Source of the DNA: JBAWAP01 sp049589355 | Lineage (GTDB): Bacteria > Chloroflexota > Anaerolineae > VGOG01 | Length of the DNA: 13,026 nt | Assembly: GCA_049589355.1 (NCBI GenBank) | Contig: JBAWAP010000274.1 | Location: forward strand, 1-13,026 | Reading direction: 5' to 3' | In this document: in pieces, positions 4,950 through 11,026 of the stretch | Layout: the number at the start of each line of letters is the position of its first letter | Numbering within the stretch: position 1 is the stretch's first letter | Translations under genes and position numbers: made by a program | The notes under the pieces: model-generated | The model's database searches: none | The model's input: the letters and a program-made list of their open reading frames with translations, nothing else | What the model was told of the DNA's origin: nothing

Positions 4950-5774
4950 TCAGGTCATGTTGCCCTCGTGGGCGATGGTTGTCTCGCTGCTGTGGGGTTC
5001 AAGCGTGGACTCCAGGTAGCTCAAGAGCGCCTCTTCGAAAGACTCGATCCGTGCATACTTCAAGGTCACTCGATCCACAGCCATTCGCTTCTCAACCGCC
5101 CAAAAAACGGTGTTAAACCTCAGAAAATAGCCGGGTAATCCAGTCGCGTCGAGGAAGTAGAAGGCCGACTGTTCACCAAACTCGAATGGGGTGATCTGAG
5201 AACTACCCAGGCCACTCTGCAACCAGGAGTAGACCAGGAGCGGGAAAGTCTGCTCCGTTATCGGCAGTCGGGTGTGGAAGCGATAGTGGTTGGGGGCCAA
5301 ACGTCTGAGACAGCCAAACCAGGACAGGGTACGCAGGAAGTGACGCACGCAGTTGGTGACTACCCCCCGCTGCCCATACTGCTCGTAGATGCGGTGCAGG
5401 AAGTCGGTGCTCTGGATTTCGTCGCCGAGCCCATAACGCTTAGCCATCTGCCCGGTGATCATCTGCAAGATGGGAGTCGTGTTGATGAGGTGGGCCAGGT
5501 ACACGCTTCGCAACTCCTCGGCTGAGAGCTTGCCTGCTGCTGTGGCGAACAGGTCCCGGTCGCGAGTCTTGCGGTCGGGGCCTCCGCCCTCGGTCTCTAC
5601 AAAGCAGCGCAGGATGATGGTGGCCACCTTACGCCGCGTCTCAGACCCACGGAATTCGGTTGCAGCTACTTGGTCAACAACTGTGATTAGTTCGCTCACC
5701 GGCTGATGGGGCCGCCAGGCCAGCCCAACAGCGTGGATCCACTCCGGGCACACGGGTTTGTCAAATCCGATCAT
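4950..5774 (-). CDS. brxA: Probable BrxA-like protein, last gene of the BREX operon
   Basis: A 274-residue soluble protein with no signal peptide or membrane helix. By residue pattern alone I would call it unknown. It has an N-terminal helical region (about 10-60), a central LSAEELRSVYLAHLI segment (83-97), a winged-helix-like part around 125-160 (FLHRIYEQYGQRGVV, then RHFLRTLSWFG), and a C-terminal portion about 195-260. The BrxA (DUF1819) assignment rests mainly on gene order: in BREX type 3 systems BrxA follows PglZ. BrxA proteins are small DNA-binding winged-helix proteins of about 200 residues, so this one is longer than usual. Its ATG overlaps the pglZ stop as ATGA, so the two are translationally coupled. 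The 3' end lies 4 nt from the GGTC repeat array. Confidence 0.62.
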   Translation of the reverse strand: MIGFDKPVCPEWIHAVGLAWRPHQPVSELITVVDQVAATEFRGSETRRKVATIILRCFVETEGGGPDRKTRDRDLFATAAGKLSAEELRSVYLAHLINTTPILQMITGQMAKRYGLGDEIQSTDFLHRIYEQYGQRGVVTNCVRHFLRTLSWFGCLRRLAPNHYRFHTRLPITEQTFPLLVYSWLQSGLGSSQITPFEFGEQSAFYFLDATGLPGYFLRFNTVFWAVEKRMAVDRVTLKYARIESFEEALLSYLESTLEPHSSETTIAHEGNMT

Positions 5775-7831
5775 GGCGCGATCACCTCGATAAAGGGCAC
5801 AATCATTTCTTCAATGGATAGGCCACCATGAGAGATGCCAGCGGACTTCTTTGAGGCGAACATGCCATCGCCCTGGGGATAGACGGGATAGAGATTATCT
5901 GGCAGGAAGAGGGGGCGAAAGAGGACCAGTCCATGCTTATCGGCGAAAGCCTGGGCGATGGGGTCCTGGTCGAAGATGATCACTCGTTTGGCATAGGCCT
6001 CGACCAATGCCTTAGGCGATTGCACTCCCGTGCCCACCGCGTCCACGTTGCCGTGATCCGAGGTGATGAAGACGTGGTAGCCAGCTCTCAGCAAGATGTC
6101 GAAGAACTCGTCGGTAGCGCTGTTGTTCAGGTAGGAGATGAGGGTGTCGTAGAAGACTCGCTTGCCAGCCTTGAGGTCCTTGACGCTGTGCATGATGTCG
6201 TCGAAGAAGTTAACCACCACGGCCAGCACCTCGTTGTTGCCGTCGGTGATCTTCCGCAGCTCATCGAACTCACCGGCCATCTTCAGGTTCAGGTAGGCCA
6301 CCCTTTTGCGACGTCGGCCCTGGTTGACCCAGTAGTTCTGCCAGTGCTTGGCGTCGGCGGTGGTGCTGAGAGCGGTGTCGGGGAAGTTGCCCGGCATTCG
6401 TCCGGCGAACAGCGTCTGGCGCGAGACGCTGGTGACAGTGGGAGCAATGGCATAGGCACGGTTCTCACGGAATTCGACCTTGCGCTTCAGGCAGGCCAGC
6501 AGGTAGTCCCGTAGCAGAAACCATTGATCCACAGCCATGCCGTCACAGACAACCAAGGCGACGCGCTGCTTATCTCCCACGCTGCGGTGGATGTATTGGT
6601 TGACGCGATGCAGGGCGATAGGGCCTTTGTTGTCATCGTAGAAGGAGACCGAGGGGTAGGGCTGCTGCAGGAAGCTCAGGAAGGCGTCGTTCAGCGAACG
6701 TCGGGCAGTGACGAACCGCTCCTGCAGAGCTTCGTAGTCCTGGCGGGGCAGCAGGGTGAAGTCGTGCACCAGCCGACCCCACGAGTAGCCCTCGTCCAGC
6801 CAGCCTCGCAGGTCGAGAGTCTCAGTGGCCAGCCCCTCGAAATGGTCAAGCTGAGTCTCCACGTCTATCACGTAGACTATGCCTTCTTCACCCACCCGTC
6901 TTCGGGCACCCGGTCCAAACAGCCGCGCCGCCGGCCCACCTGGCCAGGCCAGTCCGGCCCGGATCCAGCGTTGCTCCTGGGGCAACTTCTCCACTGCTTC
7001 GATCTCCTCGTATGAGAGGGGGTAAGGCACTACCAATCGCTCAGTGAACAGGTTATCGCTGTAAAAGCGTAGCCGATGGTCGGCGAAGTCCAAGGCGTGG
7101 GCTTGCCCTGAGCCCTGTCGAAGGGTGGTTTCGCCCCTGAGGATGCCCTGCACGTACTTGGCCCACTGTCGGCCTAGCCACTCATAGAAGACGGTTGTAT
7201 CTCCGAAGAGGGCTGCCGGGTCGGGATCCCCAGGCAAGGGTACTGGCATCTCTTCGACCACGTAACGCTCCAGGGCCGGGGGGATGGCCTGGGCGGCGTA
7301 GTGCTTGTCAATCAGCATGGCCACCAGCCGCTCCGGCGACTTCAGGGCCACCGGGTCAATGCCGAACACGCCGCGCAGGATGAAGCGGATGGTTTCACTC
7401 TCGGTGGTGTAGCTCCTATTGTCTCTCTCCAGTGTGGCGTGGGCCTGAAACAAGGCGGGATAGTAGTGGCGGTCGAGGTCGGTCAGGACGATGCGGTTGA
7501 GGCAGGGGAAGACCTGGTGCAGGCCGATCTCGATAACACGGCTCTTCTTCTCCAGGTCGTAGGGCAGTTGGCGAGCCGCCTCACTAGAGTGGACGATGAC
7601 CACGATGTGGGTCTTCTCCCCTCGATCCCAGCGCGAGCGGTAGCGTTCCTCGAACTCGTTGCGGAAGGCGATCTCGGTGGTGAAGTTGAGGATGTCGTAC
7701 CGCCGCGCCTGAAGCTCGCTGATGAGGACATCGTCCTGCATCAGGCGGTCGGGGTCCACGATCACCACGCTCTGGGTCTGCTCGTGGCCGAATTGTCTGA
7801 GGATGAGGTCTTGCCAACGTTTGGGTTTCAT
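5771..7831 (-). CDS. pglZ: PglZ-domain protein of the BREX phage-defence system
   Basis: PglZ is the hallmark of BREX systems, an alkaline-phosphatase-superfamily protein needed for defence and methylation. The 686-residue protein has its PglZ domain in the C-terminal half: VALVVCDGMAVDQW (424-437) with the metal-binding Asp430, TVTSVSRQTLFAG (465-477) at the nucleophile position, NFFDDIMHS (541-549), TSDHGN (590-595) with a metal-binding Asp-His pair, and SHGGLSIEEMIVP (667-679). The N-terminal half (about 1-230) is the less conserved region that reads like other BREX type 3 PglZ proteins. The gene overlaps the helicase gene (ATGA) and the next gene (ATGA). Residues 235-246 (TTLRQGSGQAHA) are encoded by a dispersed repeat lying in frame, which probably forms a surface insertion. 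All expected metal-site segments are present, so the protein looks functional. Confidence 0.9.
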   Translation of the reverse strand: MKPKRWQDLILRQFGHEQTQSVVIVDPDRLMQDDVLISELQARRYDILNFTTEIAFRNEFEERYRSRWDRGEKTHIVVIVHSSEAARQLPYDLEKKSRVIEIGLHQVFPCLNRIVLTDLDRHYYPALFQAHATLERDNRSYTTESETIRFILRGVFGIDPVALKSPERLVAMLIDKHYAAQAIPPALERYVVEEMPVPLPGDPDPAALFGDTTVFYEWLGRQWAKYVQGILRGETTLRQGSGQAHALDFADHRLRFYSDNLFTERLVVPYPLSYEEIEAVEKLPQEQRWIRAGLAWPGGPAARLFGPGARRRVGEEGIVYVIDVETQLDHFEGLATETLDLRGWLDEGYSWGRLVHDFTLLPRQDYEALQERFVTARRSLNDAFLSFLQQPYPSVSFYDDNKGPIALHRVNQYIHRSVGDKQRVALVVCDGMAVDQWFLLRDYLLACLKRKVEFRENRAYAIAPTVTSVSRQTLFAGRMPGNFPDTALSTTADAKHWQNYWVNQGRRRKRVAYLNLKMAGEFDELRKITDGNNEVLAVVVNFFDDIMHSVKDLKAGKRVFYDTLISYLNNSATDEFFDILLRAGYHVFITSDHGNVDAVGTGVQSPKALVEAYAKRVIIFDQDPIAQAFADKHGLVLFRPLFLPDNLYPVYPQGDGMFASKKSAGISHGGLSIEEMIVPFIEVIAP
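7099..7128. repeat. Dispersed REP-like repeat inserted in frame in pglZ
   Basis: The plus strand carries GCTTGCCCTGAG followed by CCCTGTCGAAGGG. This is the CCCTGAGC.CTGTCGAAGGG motif known as a widespread intergenic dispersed repeat in many environmental bacterial genomes (from memory). Here it lies inside pglZ, adds RQGSGQAH-type residues, and leaves the frame open. Confidence 0.7.
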
Positions 7832-10752
7832 GTTTCCACCTTCACCACCCCCAACATCTCCAACTCCAAATCCGGCACCAGCTCCCCGCGACGCTGCAGG
7901 GCGGCCAGGGCTTCCTGGCGGCGGCGGTAGAGGTCGGTCAGGCGGGCCTGGCAGATGTTGATGATGGCGATCTGGCGGGCGGCGGCTTCCTGAGCCTGGT
8001 AGTAGCCGATCACTTTCTCCCGCTCGCGGGCCAACTGCTCGCCCAGCGCCACTCGCTCGGCCAAGAAGCGTTCGTGGGCCGCGGCCTCAGCCAGCTCATC
8101 CAGCCGGCGGCGCAGCGCGGGCAGATCCCATCCATCCAGTGAGGCATAGCCCTGGGCGAAACGCTCCGCGGCCAGCTCACTCAGCCAGCGAGCCATGCGG
8201 GGATGACTCCGTCCTTCCCGATCCACGAAGAACGAGAGCAACTCGGTGCGGTGCAGCCCCTCGTGATTGGTCAGCTTCAGGCTGTACAGCGACCAGAGCC
8301 CTTGCGTAGCACCAGGCTCCGGGGCTTCGTCGGCTGTGACCTGTAGATATGCTAAGTCGTGGTCGGCACCGGGGGAGTCCAGGCGCTCCAGTATCTGGCG
8401 CACGGTGGGATGGTTGATGTGGAAGAAGTCCAGGGAGTCGTCTTCCAGAGCCAGGGCGCGGTCGAAGACGACGTTGGCATGGTGGGTCTTGCCGCTGCCG
8501 TCGCCAGCCGGCAGGTCGAAGTAGTGGACGCCAGGGCGGCGGGCGTAGGGGTTGAGCTTTTCGCCATGCATCTCCAGGTAGCACTCCACCAGGCCGCGCA
8601 CCCGTTCCGTGGAAACCTCGATCAGCCGCTCTCGATAGTTCTCCTGCTGGAAGACGGTCTGCGGCAATAGCAGGTCGTCTTTCTCCAGGATGGCCCTGGC
8701 GCGCTCGTAGATCTGCTGGGCCAGGGCTTCGAGCTGGGCCGCCTCGGCCTGCCGCAGGCGCACGGCGTCAATGAAGATGCGGTCAAAGTTGAAGTCGTCC
8801 TGCAGGGTGGAAAGGATGTCGGTCAACTTGTCCTCACCAAATTGCTCGCGGATGAGGGCCAGCTTTCGCTCCAGCACCTTGCGCACCCGATCCTCCACCG
8901 TGTCCTCGACCAGCATGTTGAACACCAGCACGTCGTGCTCCTGGCCGATACGGTCCAGCCGGCCGATGCGCTGCTCCAGGCGCATGGGATTCCAGGGCAG
9001 GTCGTAGTTGATCATGACGTGGCAGAACTGCAGGTTGATGCCCTCACCGCCAGCGTCGGTGGAGACCAGGAACTGGGCGTCGGTGCGGAAGGTCTCCCGT
9101 GCCGCGATCCGCTCCCCCACCTTCATCTGGCCGTTGATGCAGGCCACTTCGTACCCACAACTCTCCAGGGCCTCGGTGATGTACTCCTGAGTGGCCACGA
9201 ACTCGGTGAAGACCAGGAACTTGGTGGTCGGGTCACGCTGGCGGCGGCAGACCTCGTCCACGATGCGCAGCAGGGCCTTGAGCTTGGCGTCCTGCCGGCC
9301 GGTGGTGGCCTGCTCTGCCAGATTCAACAGGTCTTCGATCAGAGCCAACTCCTTCTGCAAGCCAGCCTCGTCCACCACGCCGACTACGGCTTGTAGTTGT
9401 TCTAGCAGCCGCTCCGCGCTCTCGTCGAGGGCCGCTTCCTCGTCGAAGTCGAGGGCTCTCTGAGCCAGCGCGTCCAGCGCCCCTTGCAAGGCCCGCAGGT
9501 GAGCCAGGCGGTTGCTCAGAGCCTGGCGGATGGCCTGGCTGCTGGAGGTGACCATGCGCTGGTAGAGGATCATCAAGAAGCCGAAAGCCCGGTCGTTGCG
9601 CCGCAGGGCCAGGTCGTAGTTCTCGGCCACGTAGTCTGTCACCCGCTCGTACAACTCCCGCTCGATGGCGTGCTCCGGCCCGCTGCGGTCCACCGGATAG
9701 AGAGTGGTGATGCGCTGCTTGAACAAGCGGTTGCCCTGGGTGTCCACCGCGGCGCGCTTCTTGTTGCGCACCATGATCTCCCGCACCCGGTCGGGGGTCA
9801 GGTCCTCCAGGGTGACGAAGACGTAGGGGTCCACCAGGTTAAGCAAATGGAAGAAACGGCCAGCATCGCCCTGGTGCGGCGTGGCGGTGAGGAGCAGGAA
9901 TACAGGCGCCCGGTCGGCCATGGCGTTGCCGATTTTGTAGCGGGCCGTCTCGGTGCCGTCGGCGTGCTTGCTCAGCTTATGGGCCTCGTCTACGATGACC
10001 ACGTCCCATCCGGCCTCGGCGACGGCCTGGGAGATCTCCTGGTTGTGTTGCTCGCGCCGTGCCCGCTCACCTAGCGACAGGTCAGGGCGGATGGATCGAG
10101 GCTTGACAAAGTCCATGGAGGTGATCACGTGGTCGTGCTTCTGCCAGAGGTTGGCTTCCTGGCCGTGCAGTTGGCGCAGGGCGTCCAGCATGGTCCGGTC
10201 GAAGATGACGAACTCCTCGCCGAACTTCTGACGGAGTTCCTGTTGCCACTGGTAGGTCAGCCCCGAGGGGACGATGACCAGCGCCCGTTGGGCCAGGCCG
10301 CGCAGCTTGAGTTCCTCGTAGACCATGGCCGCCTCGATGGTCTTGCCCAGGCCCACCTCGTCGGCGATGAGGCAGCGGGGCTTGAACTGGCCCAGGATGA
10401 AGTCCACGGCCAGGATCTGGTGGGGCAGCGGCGTGATGCGGAAGTTGGCCGCCGAGAGCACCCCCTGCTGGGTCATCAGCGCCTGGAGCTGGCGGGCGAT
10501 GAGCCGGGCCAGGAAGGCCGAAGCAGGAGCCACCTGTCCCGCTGCCAGCCGGTCGAAGAGATCGCCCCAGGGCTCGAAGTCGTCGGCCGGGCGGCGGACC
10601 ACCTGGCCTGTGGCCGGGAAGTAGACCTCCAGGTAGGTTCGGCCAAAGAGCGTGTCGGCGGCGACGATGCGCCCTGCCCCAGCCGTACGGTCACGGGACA
10701 GGGTGACGAGGTCGCCGATTACGAAGAGCTCGCTGTCTGTGGCCCTTTCCAT
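7828..10752 (-). CDS. brxHII: SNF2/HepA-type helicase of the BREX system (BrxHII-like)
   Basis: A 974-residue superfamily 2 ATPase, expected to translocate on double-stranded DNA at the expense of ATP. Visible motifs in order: Walker A DEVGLGKTIEA (131-141), motif Ia VIVPSGLTYQW (159-169), motif II VDEAH (254-258), motif III LLLTATPHQG (287-296), then the second RecA lobe with KFLVFTEF (511-518), STDAGGEGINLQ (564-575) and the motif VI arginines in RIGRLDRIGQ (595-604). All catalytic residues are present. The residues after about 650 form a long coiled, Glu/Ala/Arg-rich C-terminal region. DISARM DrmD is a similar helicase, but the adjoining pglZ and DUF1156 methyltransferase favour BREX type 3. 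The ATG at 10752 lies 34 nt inside the DUF433 gene, and the TGA overlaps the pglZ ATG. Confidence 0.88.
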   Translation of the reverse strand: MERATDSELFVIGDLVTLSRDRTAGAGRIVAADTLFGRTYLEVYFPATGQVVRRPADDFEPWGDLFDRLAAGQVAPASAFLARLIARQLQALMTQQGVLSAANFRITPLPHQILAVDFILGQFKPRCLIADEVGLGKTIEAAMVYEELKLRGLAQRALVIVPSGLTYQWQQELRQKFGEEFVIFDRTMLDALRQLHGQEANLWQKHDHVITSMDFVKPRSIRPDLSLGERARREQHNQEISQAVAEAGWDVVIVDEAHKLSKHADGTETARYKIGNAMADRAPVFLLLTATPHQGDAGRFFHLLNLVDPYVFVTLEDLTPDRVREIMVRNKKRAAVDTQGNRLFKQRITTLYPVDRSGPEHAIERELYERVTDYVAENYDLALRRNDRAFGFLMILYQRMVTSSSQAIRQALSNRLAHLRALQGALDALAQRALDFDEEAALDESAERLLEQLQAVVGVVDEAGLQKELALIEDLLNLAEQATTGRQDAKLKALLRIVDEVCRRQRDPTTKFLVFTEFVATQEYITEALESCGYEVACINGQMKVGERIAARETFRTDAQFLVSTDAGGEGINLQFCHVMINYDLPWNPMRLEQRIGRLDRIGQEHDVLVFNMLVEDTVEDRVRKVLERKLALIREQFGEDKLTDILSTLQDDFNFDRIFIDAVRLRQAEAAQLEALAQQIYERARAILEKDDLLLPQTVFQQENYRERLIEVSTERVRGLVECYLEMHGEKLNPYARRPGVHYFDLPAGDGSGKTHHANVVFDRALALEDDSLDFFHINHPTVRQILERLDSPGADHDLAYLQVTADEAPEPGATQGLWSLYSLKLTNHEGLHRTELLSFFVDREGRSHPRMARWLSELAAERFAQGYASLDGWDLPALRRRLDELAEAAAHERFLAERVALGEQLAREREKVIGYYQAQEAAARQIAIINICQARLTDLYRRRQEALAALQRRGELVPDLELEMLGVVKVET

Positions 10753-11021
10753 AGCGCCTCTCGGTTTTCAGCGATATACTGCTCGATCTCTTTCTCGTGC
10801 TCGTAGTAGTAGCTAAGGGCATCGTAGACCTGGGCCAAGGTCAACACACCATCGAAATCCTCCACGATTTGCTGGAGCGTTCGGCCCAACTGCATTTGTT
10901 CTACGATGGTTTGCACGCTCACCCCTGTACCACGTATCGTCGGGCGACCGCTGTGCACACCCTCAATGCGCACGATGTGCGGATGTTCGGTGCGAATACC
11001 CAATCCGTGAATCCTGCGCAT
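10719..11021 (-). CDS. DUF433 family protein (antitoxin-like), inside the BREX operon
   Basis: A 100-residue protein with the DUF433 signature: HPHIVRIEGVHSGRPTIRGT (13-32), a short GVSVQTIVEQMQLG helix-turn region, and LTLAQVYDALSYYYEH (60-75). DUF433 proteins are helix-turn-helix proteins, several of which act as antitoxins (VapB45 type) next to a DUF5615/PIN-like toxin. No such toxin gene is adjacent here. The gene starts 5 nt after the methyltransferase stop and overlaps the start of the helicase gene by 34 nt, so it is locked into the BREX transcript. The start at 11021 is supported by AAGGTGGG upstream at a 9-nt distance. It could act as a regulator of the operon, as an antitoxin to a distant toxin, or be a leftover of an older toxin-antitoxin insertion. 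Confidence 0.88.
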   Translation of the reverse strand: MRRIHGLGIRTEHPHIVRIEGVHSGRPTIRGTGVSVQTIVEQMQLGRTLQQIVEDFDGVLTLAQVYDALSYYYEHEKEIEQYIAENREALWKGPQTASSS

Positions 11022-11026
11022 CCGTG

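Noticed and set aside
9484..10806. Long plus-strand open frames of about 196 and 225 codons
   Set aside because: They are antisense to the helicase gene, whose motifs are intact; their composition is that of reverse-complement coding sequence.
4950..11021. DISARM class 1 system instead of BREX
   Set aside because: A SNF2-type helicase and methyltransferase also occur in DISARM, but pglZ is a BREX hallmark and no drmA, drmB or drmC is seen.
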